Below, piece after piece: positions 8,874-16,339 of a DNA stretch of 36,507 bases. The DNA lies in the NCBI RefSeq assembly GCF_020829445.1, contig NZ_JAIVFV010000064.1, positions 1 to 36,507 of the forward strand, read 5' to 3'. A model generated the notes under the pieces. The model ran no database searches. It was not told where the DNA came from and worked only from the letters and a program-made list of their open reading frames with translations. Position numbers and translations under genes: made by a program. How positions within the stretch are numbered: the stretch's first letter is position 1; every line of letters begins with the position of its first letter. The stretch comes from Nostoc sp. CHAB 5836 (GTDB lineage Bacteria; Cyanobacteriota; Cyanobacteriia; Cyanobacteriales; Nostocaceae).

Positions 8874-9212
8874 CTAACCAAGCACCTCTGCAATTTCTGC
8901 GCCAATATCTTGCACTATGCGATCGCCAACTAGATGTCCAACATTGCGTGCGCTCTCGGCTAAAATCGTAAAGGTATTACCGCTAGAAATAGCTTGAGGG
9001 TTAAACGCACCTCCCAAGTAACTTATAGCTTGAGCGTATTTGTCAGTTGGGTGAAAAGCCGCTAACTTTTTAACCTCTACATAGTTTTCATCACGGAACG
9101 CTGCAAGAACTTGACGGTGCAAGCTATTGGTTGGTGGCATTTTGTCAATAATGACATTGACCGCCTTTTGAATCTTTTCTTTAGTCAGTTCCGTTGTTTG
9201 AGTTGTGGTCAT
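8874..9212 (-). CDS. Hypothetical 112-residue protein
   Basis: A small soluble protein that begins MTTTQTTELTKEKIQKAVNVIID. The start is well supported: AAGGAGAT lies about 6 bases before the ATG. The sequence is mixed alpha with a glycine/alanine-rich centre (SYLGGAFNPQAISSG) and ends in IVQDIGAEIAEVLG. No known domain is recognised. It starts one base after the stop of the upstream gene (9214-9726), so the two form an operon and probably act together. Its position in an accessory block between mobile-element remnants suggests an accessory role, but nothing in the sequence defines it. Confidence 0.65.
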   Translation of the reverse strand: MTTTQTTELTKEKIQKAVNVIIDKMPPTNSLHRQVLAAFRDENYVEVKKLAAFHPTDKYAQAISYLGGAFNPQAISSGNTFTILAESARNVGHLVGDRIVQDIGAEIAEVLG

Positions 9213-9213
9213 A

Positions 9214-9726
9214 TCATCTCCTTAGCCAATTGTTTGAATTTTCTGCCTCTATTTGGGGTGCATATAAGGCATCCCAATTTCGTTGTAAATGCTCATGAAT
9301 AATCTTAGAAAGATACTGAGCAATCCTTGAGCCATCAAAGTAGATTGCCGTTCTAAGTAGGATAAAGTTCTGCTTGGTCAAATGTATATAATTGATAACC
9401 TGTTTTTGCATTCCTCCTGGCAATACAATATGCCCTAATGGATTTGGTGGAATATCTTCACTCGTTGGGGGATTTTTGTAATCAGGCAACCCTTCAAAGC
9501 CCTGAGTAATCACTACATCTATCCACTCATCAATATTTATTTCTCGCTTAGTAAAGTCTAGTCTTGCCAAGCCAGTGTAATAAGCTCGGTTGCGACCTAG
9601 CCATCCTCGCACATATTGCATAATCAACGTCTGTCTTGAGTCTCCCGATGCTTCGCCAAAAGTATCAAGTCTTTCGTTGTTCTCTGGAGTGATGTAGTAG
9701 TAGGAGAGGTTGAACTGGTAGGACAT
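9214..9726 (-). CDS. Hypothetical protein, possible ribbon-helix-helix-like segments
   Basis: A 170-residue protein, first of a leftward two-gene unit with 8874-9212. Residues about 30-50 (SRQTLIMQYVRGWLGRNR) and about 115-150 (LTKQNFILLRTAIYFDGSRIAQYLSKIIHEHLQ) have the short strand plus two-helix look of ribbon-helix-helix DNA-binding units. This is a visual resemblance, not an identified family. If correct, it could regulate its own operon or bind element DNA. The ATG at 9726 has no obvious ribosome site. Upstream lies a 120-base gap leading to a HIP1-rich region shared with the divergent gene at 9912. Confidence 0.6.
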   Translation of the reverse strand: MSYQFNLSYYYITPENNERLDTFGEASGDSRQTLIMQYVRGWLGRNRAYYTGLARLDFTKREINIDEWIDVVITQGFEGLPDYKNPPTSEDIPPNPLGHIVLPGGMQKQVINYIHLTKQNFILLRTAIYFDGSRIAQYLSKIIHEHLQRNWDALYAPQIEAENSNNWLRR

Positions 9727-9825
9727 TAGCTCATAAGCTGCCGACTGTTTTGCTGTAAATCAAGTCTACCTCAAATTAGAACAGGTTTACTTCAGTCGTG
9801 CTAAAATATCCACAAAAGTTAAAAG

Positions 9826-9908
9826 CGATCGCACACCTTCGACGGAACTGCGATCGCTCCCACCCCAGAAGGGGCAGTTCCACCCAAAATAGACTTGGAG
9901 GCGATCGC
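9826..9908. repeat. HIP1-rich structured leader
   Basis: Three HIP1 octamers GCGATCGC fall within 83 bases (9826, 9850 and 9901 approximately). Between them a stem GGAACTG/CAGTTCC (9844-9850 with 9875-9881) encloses a second stem CCCC-AGAA-GGGG (9863-9874). The third HIP1 overlaps the GGAGG ribosome site of the gene starting at 9912, so folding of this leader could affect its translation. The pattern may also be an inserted cyanobacterial palindrome. Confidence 0.45.
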
Positions 9909-9911
9909 ATT

Positions 9912-10118
9912 ATGACACTACTTGAATTTTTGACCAAATGGGAATTATCCCAAAACTACGAAATATTTAATTTGCTAGCTGCATTCTTTGAGCGCGACAT
10001 CAGAACAATTCAGCGCTGGCAGCAGAAAACCCCCCGGTACGCCAGGTGGATATTTAGCGAAGTCAATACTAAATGGGAAGAATCGGGGAAAACGTACCGA
10101 ATTTTTTTTGATTTCTAA
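9912..10118 (+). CDS. Small helix-turn-helix-like protein
   Basis: A 68-residue protein starting MTLLEFLTKWELSQNYE. The start is supported by GGAGG ten bases upstream; an earlier ATG at 9798 would translate the HIP1-rich leader and is unlikely. The segment LLAAFFERDIRTIQRWQQKTP (about residues 20-40) looks like the two helices of a helix-turn-helix, with the second reading RDIRTIQRWQQ. It ends in an odd aromatic tail (RIFFDF). A rho-independent terminator follows at 10155. Probably a small DNA-binding regulator of the accessory region; target unknown. Confidence 0.6.
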   Translation: MTLLEFLTKWELSQNYEIFNLLAAFFERDIRTIQRWQQKTPRYARWIFSEVNTKWEESGKTYRIFFDF

Positions 10119-10154
10119 CCGCACTTTTACGACATTTTTGCGACGAATATGACT

Positions 10155-10177
10155 ACCCGCCAAGCTGCGGGTTTTTT
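10155..10177 (+). terminator. Rho-independent terminator
   Basis: Six-base stem ACCCGC/GCGGGT (10155-10160 with 10167-10172) followed by six T. It ends the transcript of the small helix-turn-helix gene at 9912-10118. Confidence 0.75.
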
Positions 10178-10188
10178 AATATGTGTAT

Positions 10189-10539
10189 ATGTTCAACACT
10201 TCGACATTAAGAGTAGAGAAAATAAGTATCCGAGAATGCCGTATTCTCTTAGATATCCAATCTAGAGATACTATTAACCAGTACCTGAAGACTTTAGACT
10301 TATTTGGACACGATCGCATTTCTTGGCAGGAGTTTCGCCGCGTCCTGGAACTCCAAATATTTTTAGGTTTGAAACATGGACGTAACAGCAAAGATGATTT
10401 TTTAAAACTCAGTCAATCTCAACTGACATCAATGTTTTCTAACTTCGGAATTGACATCGAAAGTAGACTTTTGTCCTTGAGAAACCAAAAACAAAATATA
10501 CATAGAGTTGCAGTACACCTAGTACTTAACAAAGATTAA
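10189..10539 (+). CDS. Hypothetical DNA-binding-like protein with an early in-frame stop
   Basis: From ATG 10189 (a GTG two codons earlier is also possible) the frame gives 116 residues. The N-terminal half, ISIRECRILLDIQSRDTINQYLKTLDLFGHDRISWQEFRRVLEL, resembles a winged or MerR-like helix-turn-helix followed by a helix. The TAA at 10537 is followed in the same frame by 52 more sense codons (VADNSWTKHLLDVTPSLQLP...ASNKAADNA) to TAG at 10698, which look protein-like. The gene may therefore be a truncated form of a protein of about 169 residues. No family name can be given. The stretch 10699-10879 contains only a 22-codon frame at 10739 and nothing supported. Confidence 0.5.
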   Translation: MFNTSTLRVEKISIRECRILLDIQSRDTINQYLKTLDLFGHDRISWQEFRRVLELQIFLGLKHGRNSKDDFLKLSQSQLTSMFSNFGIDIESRLLSLRNQKQNIHRVAVHLVLNKD

Positions 10540-10879
10540 GTTGCTGATAATTCTTGGACTAAACATCTTTTAGATGTAACACCAAGCTTACAATTACCAG
10601 ATAAGCAAAACCGGAATTTTCTCTTCATTGTCCAACTACATTGGTTCTACATACTTACCCTAGATTTAGCAAGCAACAAAGCAGCAGATAACGCATAGAG
10701 AGGACTTTTGCTAAGGTGAATTGAGTAAAAAGCTTGCAATGGGTAGAGTTACAGAAAAGTCAACAAGTAATCAGGAATCTCAAAACCGCATCTTGAGCAA
10801 GTTCTAATTCACCAATTTTAATTATCAGTACTGAAGCTCCTGAGATTGAGAAGTATTAGATAACACATAAAAGGTAGAG

Positions 10880-11101
10880 ATGTATAAGGAGGAGAGGCAC
10901 ACCAAATATTATTCTGATGGGACGACTGAGGAGATTGTAAAAATAGAGAGTTACGGGACAGGGTTAGGCGAGTTTTGTGGTGCGATCGCTTGCATCACAC
11001 TTTTAGGAATAGCAGCGAGTTTGGTATTAAACAATGATCATCGAGGAATGGATAGCTCAATACCCCATTCTCTTGAGAATGTGCGAAGCTATTCGCGGTA
11101 A
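10880..11101 (+). CDS. Small single-pass membrane protein
   Basis: A 73-residue protein with a charged N-terminus (MYKEERHTKYYSDGTTEEIVKIESYG) and one hydrophobic segment of about 20 residues (GAIACITLLGIAASLVL). An AAAGG sequence lies 8-12 bases before the ATG. It overlaps the start of the next gene (11034) by 68 bases in another frame, so the two are translationally linked. Function is unknown; the arrangement suggests a small membrane partner for the following protein. Confidence 0.55.
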   Translation: MYKEERHTKYYSDGTTEEIVKIESYGTGLGEFCGAIACITLLGIAASLVLNNDHRGMDSSIPHSLENVRSYSR

Positions 11102-11831
11102 AACGATTAAGCGAGAAACCTGGATTACTTGGGAGAAGCTAGCGGGGGCGTGTTACCAACAGGGGAAGAAACGGAGCTTACGCTCTTATACCCAAGAGCA
11201 GACAGAATTATTGCTTTGCTTGGCTTATATGCGTAAGCTGTTTCCAACAAGAGAAATAACCTATAGGAGTTTGCGAGATTATTGGGGAGCGAATAAATAC
11301 AAGGTAGAAGAAGCGTTAGAGGCAGCTTGCAATCCTCCTGTCGTGGAGAAACCACCAGAAGTCAAACTTATTCCTTTGCCCCAAGTGAAAAAATGTTGCG
11401 ATGAGGTGATGGGGCGCAAGCTGACGAAACAAGGTTGGCTCAATTGGAAGCAGCATTTAGTAATTCCCAAGAATTCAAAATTGGTGGATGAGGGCATTGC
11501 ATCGCTATTGGTTTTCATGTCCTGCTGGCGACATGACAACCCCACAGCAAAATTCCCTAGCGTAAATCGGTTGATTGTGATGATGGGCAAGAGCGCCAGG
11601 ACTGCAATGAGTTTAGAAACTGCCTCTAGCTCTAAAATGCTGCATCAATGGGAGATGCAGGGATGCTTTGGTGAAGACTTGCCCAAGTATCTTGCGGCAT
11701 CCGGTTGCAAGCTTTCAATATCAACTTTGTACAAGAGGGGTGAATTTAGCCTGAAGAGGCATTACTCAGTTTCAGAATTAGCAGACTGGAGACGAACAGC
11801 AAATACTGCAAGACATAGACGATCTGCATGA
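11034..11831 (+). CDS. Hypothetical protein with an internal domain duplication and C-terminal HTH-like end
   Basis: A 265-residue protein. Two halves repeat: residues about 14-105 (CEAIRGKTIKRETWITWEKL...LLLCLAYMRKLFPTREITYRSLRDYWG) and about 122-200 (CDEVMGRKLTKQGWLNWKQHL...LLVFMSCWRHDNPTAKFPSVNRLIVMMG). Each copy has a G-[KR]-x-[IL]-[KT] turn followed by a W-rich helix. The C-terminus (LSISTLYKRGEFSLKRHYSVSELADWRR) resembles a helix-turn-helix. No family is recognised. Internal repeats plus a basic C-terminus suggest a nucleic-acid-binding protein, as an inference. The gene begins inside the end of 10880-11101. Confidence 0.65.
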   Translation: MIIEEWIAQYPILLRMCEAIRGKTIKRETWITWEKLAGACYQQGKKRSLRSYTQEQTELLLCLAYMRKLFPTREITYRSLRDYWGANKYKVEEALEAACNPPVVEKPPEVKLIPLPQVKKCCDEVMGRKLTKQGWLNWKQHLVIPKNSKLVDEGIASLLVFMSCWRHDNPTAKFPSVNRLIVMMGKSARTAMSLETASSSKMLHQWEMQGCFGEDLPKYLAASGCKLSISTLYKRGEFSLKRHYSVSELADWRRTANTARHRRSA

Positions 11832-11856
11832 ACCAAAAACGGAGGAATCAACATAA

Positions 11857-12363
11857 ATGGCAACGCGTAACGGAACTTTAACCTAATTGCGTAATTCCCC
11901 TCCCTGCCTTCGGCTGAGGAAGGGGAATTACGCAATTAGGTTAAAAAAGTGGAGAAAATTCTTGAAAACCGCTCATCTTCATAGAGCCTGCTGGAGCTAC
12001 GAGAAAAACTTAGGGATTGCCAAAATTCATCATACTGGACTGGGGATTTTTGCAATTTGGTTCGATGGTGGCATTCCTCAAGAGAACGTTAATTTCTTGG
12101 AGAAAGACGCTTTCTCTTACTACTGGAAGAGATACAAAAAAATCGGCATAACACTGGAGTTCGGCTTTCAGGTTGACCGTGATGTTGAACTAACCAGAGT
12201 GTATGAGACAGACAATTTGTTTAAGTTCCCTGAAATCAACCTTGAGGTCAAATTAGAGAATAACGCTCGGTACTTCCGTCCTCTAGAGAGTGAATGGCAA
12301 CAATTTGAAGATGATGTGTTTGTTGAATATCAACCCTGCAAATCATTGATAGATGTAAGGTGA
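11857..12363 (+). pseudogene. Unknown gene interrupted near its start by a hairpin element
   Basis: GGAGG at 11841-11845 is well placed for ATG 11857, which opens MATRNGTLT and stops at a TAA lying in the left arm of a palindrome (11877-11945). The same frame reopens and continues to 12363, reading KKWRKFLKTAHLHRACWSYEKNLG and onwards. The palindrome is 69 bases long, a multiple of three, so the downstream frame is kept but the stop blocks it. The residual protein (about 139 residues after the element) has a YYWKRYKKIGITLEFGFQVDRDVE segment and no recognised domain. An alternative is that the downstream part starts on its own at a weak codon (TTG 11887). Confidence 0.5.
11877..11945. repeat. 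69-base palindromic element with 24-bp arms
   Basis: Arms 11877-11900 and 11922-11945 are perfectly complementary (TTTAACCTAATTGCGTAATT... with its complement), separated by 21 bases. It places TAA in frame with the ATG at 11857. The size and position inside a coding frame suggest a mobile palindromic element; it could also act as a terminator, since the plus strand continues with a run of A and not T. Confidence 0.7.
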
Positions 12364-12397
12364 TTTGCATCGAGCGCAGTCTAAATGGAGTCGAAAC

Positions 12398-13066
12398 ATG
12401 GTAAAACCAACTTCTCAAAAACCACAAGATTCTAAAGGGGGATTAGACCTCTCAGACTTGAATGGAACTGTTAGCAGTGCGATCATCTTCCCTGATTCTC
12501 ATTTTGGCTTGGAGTCAGCAGTTTGGAAAAATGTCCAGCGCATAGCTGATATGCTTCCGGTGGATGTCACGGTATTTGGAGATTTAGACGAAACAGAAGT
12601 CGCCACTTTCATTGATAAAGCCAAGGGTGCGGAAATCCAAGCTAAGAATTGGGGGGAATATTCAACGGCTGTTAGTCGCTACCTGAAAGCTTTTCAGAAG
12701 GTTCGGGAAAAGCAGTCTGAAGTTAGCGAAAACGTAGCAGAAGCGAGAAACGTCCACGCTGAACTTGAAAAATCGCTTGGCACAAACTTAGCCAATCTGG
12801 AATCAAAGTATCGGCAAATTGTTGGTGGTTCAAGGAGTGCGATCGCGGGAGTGCAAGATGATTTAACAATCAGCCTTAACCGTATCGCCTCCCAGTACGT
12901 CCAATCGAAAGCCAAGAAACAAGAAAAATTAACCAGCGAATCAATCAAAAAAGAACCAACTCCCTTTGAAGAACAAACTACTTCGTTGGTTGATAAATTT
13001 CGTCAACTCAGAGATGCGCGGTATTCTGGTGCATCTGCTGGGATTACTCAAAGGATTAAGGCTTAA
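12398..13066 (+). CDS. Hypothetical coiled-coil protein
   Basis: A 222-residue protein from ATG 12398 (MVKPTSQKPQDSKGGLDL); a TTG at 12365 would add 11 residues. Residues about 80-180 are strongly helical and charged (YLKAFQKVREKQSEVSENVAEARNVHAELEKSLG), with coiled-coil heptads. There is no membrane segment. No family is recognised. It follows the interrupted gene 11857-12363 by 34 bases and precedes the FtsK-like block after a 171-base gap. It may be an accessory structural or DNA-organising protein of the same element. Confidence 0.6.
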   Translation: MVKPTSQKPQDSKGGLDLSDLNGTVSSAIIFPDSHFGLESAVWKNVQRIADMLPVDVTVFGDLDETEVATFIDKAKGAEIQAKNWGEYSTAVSRYLKAFQKVREKQSEVSENVAEARNVHAELEKSLGTNLANLESKYRQIVGGSRSAIAGVQDDLTISLNRIASQYVQSKAKKQEKLTSESIKKEPTPFEEQTTSLVDKFRQLRDARYSGASAGITQRIKA

Positions 13067-13102
13067 GTAGGTTGGCGCAATTAAAGCTAACTGGCTAAGG
13101 CT

Positions 13103-13130
13103 GTCATTGGTCATTGGTCATTGGTCATTG
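13103..13130. repeat. Heptamer tandem repeat (GTCATTG)4
   Basis: Four exact copies of GTCATTG, a short tandemly repeated repetitive sequence typical of filamentous cyanobacteria. It is in the gap between 13066 and 13238, which otherwise shows nothing. Confidence 0.9.
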
Positions 13131-13237
13131 GTAAGGGTTTTAAGCTTATTTACGTTTCGTAACATACTTGACTTTTTTGCACCAATGTAGTTAGTCATAT
13201 CCTTCATTCCGTGAAATCCTTAAATCAGTGATCAGAA

Positions 13238-13453
13238 ATGTCCCAAATCTGTAAAGTTTTGCAATGGATGTGTGCGTTCATATTGTGTAGTGCGATCGCC
13301 CAATTAATCACTCTCCTTCCTTGGTCGCAAGTAATCATCGGCATCAGTGCAGTAGTCATCTACAGCTACGGACAACAACAAAACTTAATCGTATTGCAAG
13401 TAGCATCAGTTGGTTTAGTATTTGGATGGTTTAAATGTTTCTTCGGTGGTTGA
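13238..13453 (+). CDS. Small membrane protein, two transmembrane segments
   Basis: A 71-residue hydrophobic protein (MSQICKVLQWMCAFILCSAIAQLITLL...VIIGISAVVIYSY...VLQVASVGLVFGWFKCFFGG) with two or three membrane spans. Its 3' end overlaps the start of the FtsK-like ATPase (13435) by 19 bases, so it is translationally coupled to it. It is likely a membrane partner of that ATPase. No family is recognised. Confidence 0.6.
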   Translation: MSQICKVLQWMCAFILCSAIAQLITLLPWSQVIIGISAVVIYSYGQQQNLIVLQVASVGLVFGWFKCFFGG

Positions 13454-14982
13454 TGGTAGGGGGACAAGGTGCGATCGCATTAATATTGACACTCTCGGCG
13501 TCGAAGCAAAATCCTTGGCTATTTGTTCCCCGGAATATAACTGCGATCGCACTTACAGCGGCTATGGCAACTGGATTGCAGGGGATGAAGAAAGATTACG
13601 AGGATATTGAGCGCCAAGAAGATATTTTGCGCGTATTAAAGGATACGCAAGCAGAGGAGCAATTACAATATTTAGAGTCTGCTGCCCAAAGGAAACGGGA
13701 CAATGAGCAAGCAGACTTGAATATGGAACGACAGCTAAAGACATTGGGACAGACAGCACCAATTTTTAGTGAGGTGCTGGGGCTAACTGGGCAAAGTGGC
13801 CCAATAGTGAGAATGGCCCTAGCAATGCTGCAAAGCGGCTCTAGTATTGGGGATGCTTTAGCTGCGACAGCTGAAGCTGAGATGCAGATGGAGCGCATTT
13901 TGGCGACACAGGCTGTTTCTTTGCAACAGAGGCAAGTTGAAGTCGTCCAGTACCAACAACCGCAACCAATTCAAACGGTTCAGGTTATCGAGACTGAGCC
14001 TAAAAAGGATATAGCAAACGATATTCAAAAAGCAGCTGCGATCGCTGGCATTGAAACCCAGTGCATTAAAGTAGATGTAGCACCCAGTTATCAGCGCTTG
14101 ATTTTCAAAGTCCAAACTAAGGATTTTGCAAACCTAACTAAGTGGAAGGCGGCTGCTAAATTAGCCTTGGGGGAGAAAAACGACCTTCCCCTATACGTCC
14201 ACGGGCCAGAACTCGTGGCGGTAGAGATTTCTCTCAAACCAGAGGAACGCAAATTCTGTGATTTCCCTAAAAGGGAATGGGTCAAAGGCGATCGCACAAT
14301 TGTCCTTGGGGAATCCCTTGATGGTGAAATAACGATTAATTTAGCCAATGAAGACACGCCACAGATTTTAGTAGTGGGTACAACCGGTTCGGGAAAATCT
14401 AACTTTCTCCGTGCCGCCGCCTACTGCCTCTTGATGCAAGGGAACCGAGTTGATATTTGTGGTGGTAAAGTTAGTGATTACGAAGACTTTCCTAGGCGAT
14501 TCCCCGATATCACTATGAATGATATGGGAAAAACTTTTGAGTACGTGGGTGAATACTTCCAAGAGTGCGATCGGCGTAACGGTATGAGTAAGGCAGAATT
14601 AACAGCCCAGCCAGCATGGATGCTGCTAATTGATGAATACAAAGGAACAGTACCCTTGGATGAAAAGCTCAAAAAAACTTACGATCAGCAACTTTGTGAG
14701 GTTGTGAGGAGAGGTAGAGGGCTAAAAATTCACGTTCTCATTGGGTTACAGCACGGTTCTAAGAGGAACAAGGAAGATCCTCAAGGTCTGCCTCCAGATT
14801 TAAGAGCTTGTTTACCACTGCGGATTGCCTTTAAATGTATAGAGGCAGTTGATGGGCGAATGGTGTTACACCGTCGCGGTGAACTTGTTACGACTCTTCA
14901 AGGTCGGGGCGATGGAATTGTGCAAGGCGGAATCTTAGACACAAGATTCCAAGCTTATAGATTTGAAACTATTCCCATCTAA
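13435..14982 (+). CDS. FtsK/SpoIIIE-type DNA translocase ATPase, membrane-anchored
   Basis: A 515-residue protein. The N-terminus has hydrophobic segments (residues about 5-22 and 32-48), then a charged helical linker (about 50-190), then a P-loop domain. Walker A is GTTGSGKS (315-322) and Walker B is WMLLIDEY (D400, E401); the C-terminal part (LRACLPLRIAFK...GRGDGIVQGG) matches the FtsK/SpoIIIE/HerA class of DNA pumps. Such proteins move DNA in division, conjugation or element maintenance. It sits between a small membrane protein that overlaps its start and a membrane-anchored nuclease that begins 2 bases after its stop. No gamma DNA-reading domain is seen. Role in conjugation, partition or defence cannot be decided. 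Confidence 0.8.
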   Translation: MFLRWLMVGGQGAIALILTLSASKQNPWLFVPRNITAIALTAAMATGLQGMKKDYEDIERQEDILRVLKDTQAEEQLQYLESAAQRKRDNEQADLNMERQLKTLGQTAPIFSEVLGLTGQSGPIVRMALAMLQSGSSIGDALAATAEAEMQMERILATQAVSLQQRQVEVVQYQQPQPIQTVQVIETEPKKDIANDIQKAAAIAGIETQCIKVDVAPSYQRLIFKVQTKDFANLTKWKAAAKLALGEKNDLPLYVHGPELVAVEISLKPEERKFCDFPKREWVKGDRTIVLGESLDGEITINLANEDTPQILVVGTTGSGKSNFLRAAAYCLLMQGNRVDICGGKVSDYEDFPRRFPDITMNDMGKTFEYVGEYFQECDRRNGMSKAELTAQPAWMLLIDEYKGTVPLDEKLKKTYDQQLCEVVRRGRGLKIHVLIGLQHGSKRNKEDPQGLPPDLRACLPLRIAFKCIEAVDGRMVLHRRGELVTTLQGRGDGIVQGGILDTRFQAYRFETIPI

Positions 14983-14984
14983 AT

Positions 14985-15686
14985 ATGCTGCCATCTAAAT
15001 TTTGCCAACTCGCCAACTTCCCCGATCGCTGGCAGGAAAAACACCTCCAATATTATTTAGGCGATCGCTTAAAGCAACTTGGCTACAGCGTCCAACTAGA
15101 AGTTGGCGCTAACGGCGGGAGGGCGGATATTGTCACCAATTGGCAAGGTGGTGCCATTGTTGAGGTGAAAAAATATCTTGGACGCAATGAAATTTATCAA
15201 GCCGTTGGGCAATTAAACCTCTATGGACTAAATAATAAGCACAAACTAGTTGTCATGGGATTTTTAACCCCTGACGCTAGGGAGCAACCATCGGCATTAA
15301 AAACTGCCTCAATGATTGAGCAGGATTCACGAATTAAAGTAGTGTTTGTAAATCTTGATGAAGTTTGGCAACCGGGATACTCTGCAACTCCCTCTTGGTT
15401 TACATTTAAATTACCCTCTCTACCTACTCTGGGGCTACTCAATTGGCATCTGTTGTGGAATCTAGGGAAAGCTCATCCTATGTTATGGGTGTTTGCGATC
15501 GCACTATTTTTAGGCGCAGCGCCAAGTCTGCAAAACCAGCTACAAGTCAATCAACAGAACATAATTAAAGAAGCATCGAAGTGGAAAATCAACAAGCAGC
15601 CAATCAAACAGAAGAAACGGACTACGAAAAAGATTTTGAAGACTTCTGGAAAGATTATGATGACTGGTTTTATCCTGATAAGTTGA
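14985..15686 (+). CDS. PD-(D/E)XK nuclease-like protein with a membrane segment
   Basis: A 233-residue protein starting 2 bases after the FtsK-like stop. The N-terminal domain fits a restriction-endonuclease fold: LGDRLKQLGYSVQLEV, then GGRADIV with Asp48, then AIVEVKK with Glu60 and Lys62, and a following YQAVGQLNLY helix with Gln76. That is the D-x(11)-E-V-K core of PD-(D/E)XK enzymes. A hydrophobic segment (about 168-182, MLWVFAIALFLGAAPSL) anchors it, and a lysine-rich tail follows. Together with the ATPase it forms a membrane translocase-nuclease pair, an arrangement suited to DNA processing during transfer or to attack on incoming DNA. Nuclease assignment is by motif only. Confidence 0.7.
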   Translation: MLPSKFCQLANFPDRWQEKHLQYYLGDRLKQLGYSVQLEVGANGGRADIVTNWQGGAIVEVKKYLGRNEIYQAVGQLNLYGLNNKHKLVVMGFLTPDAREQPSALKTASMIEQDSRIKVVFVNLDEVWQPGYSATPSWFTFKLPSLPTLGLLNWHLLWNLGKAHPMLWVFAIALFLGAAPSLQNQLQVNQQNIIKEASKWKINKQPIKQKKRTTKKILKTSGKIMMTGFILIS

Positions 15687-15703
15687 TAGAAGTTTTTGCA
15701 TAA
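15581..15703 (+). CDS. Possible overlapping acidic small ORF
   Basis: A GTG-started 40-codon frame overlaps the 3' end of the nuclease gene in a different frame. It reads VENQQAANQTEETDYEKDFE and ends FYPDKLIEVFA, strongly acidic and aromatic, while the nuclease frame over the same bases is lysine-rich and repetitive. The acidic frame looks more protein-like. It could be a short partner protein, or the true C-terminus after a frameshift. No ribosome site is clear. Confidence 0.35.
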   Translation: MENQQAANQTEETDYEKDFEDFWKDYDDWFYPDKLIEVFA

Positions 15704-15743
15704 TCTACGGCTCAAATTCTCCCCAGTCCCCCGCGTGTCGTAG

Positions 15744-15767
15744 GTTCATTTCAACCCAAAAATGAAC
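15744..15767. terminator. Small hairpin between convergent genes
   Basis: Stem GTTCATTT/AAATGAAC (15744-15751 with 15760-15767), 8-base loop, in the gap between the rightward nuclease gene and the leftward gene ending at 15865. It may serve as a terminator, but there is no T-run. Confidence 0.35.
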
Positions 15768-15864
15768 GTGTGGTGCGAAAAAACTCGGTGTAGATCCAAT
15801 TCCCGGAAAAGTCTGTAATTCAGTATACACAAGGGTTTCAGCATTTTCCTTATAATTCCTTCTC

Positions 15865-16326
15865 TTACTCTCTAATCCTAAAAGTTCCTTGCTGCTGTAA
15901 ATATTTTTGCAGTTCTTTTACCTCACTATTGGTTTTATCAAATTCTTCTTCTGTTCTTATCCATTTATGAGCAATTAATTCCTTATTTCCATTAATCGCC
16001 AGCAATGCAATATCTTTGTATCCCAAATAATCCTGAATATGAACATCAAAGCGCTTATCAAACGTATGGAAGTTTTTCTCAATTCCTCTTAATTGTTCAA
16101 TCACTTGCTGATGTCCTTCCGTGTCAGCGTGAGCATTTAAATCTTCTCTTAAAGCTTTAAGTTCGGTAGATATTAAATTTAGCTTTGTGATTAATTTAAT
16201 TACCATTCCTAATAAGATGGAAAGCGACACTAAACTTCCTAGAAGAATGCCAGTTGATTCTAGAGTAAGTATCAACGCTGGCTGTGAATTTGAGTTAGCA
16301 GTAGCTATTAAGGCTATAATTTTCAT
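15865..16326 (-). CDS. Membrane-anchored coiled-coil protein
   Basis: A 153-residue protein with one or two N-terminal hydrophobic segments (MKIIALIATA and GILLGSLVSLSILLGMVIKLI) followed by a helical cytoplasmic part (TELKALREDLNAHADTEGHQQVIEQLRGIEKNFHTFDKRFD). The size and layout recall small phage or plasmid membrane proteins, including some holin-like ones, but no family is recognised. The ATG is followed, 3 bases upstream, by the duplicated target site of a MITE (16330), so the element inserted into its promoter region and may alter or provide expression. Confidence 0.55.
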   Translation of the reverse strand: MKIIALIATANSNSQPALILTLESTGILLGSLVSLSILLGMVIKLITKLNLISTELKALREDLNAHADTEGHQQVIEQLRGIEKNFHTFDKRFDVHIQDYLGYKDIALLAINGNKELIAHKWIRTEEEFDKTNSEVKELQKYLQQQGTFRIRE

Positions 16327-16339
16327 AACGCCGCCATAT

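Noticed and set aside
8663..8905. Leftward ORF of 80 codons
   Set aside because: Overlaps the well-supported gene end at 8874 and spans an intergenic hairpin; no ribosome site.
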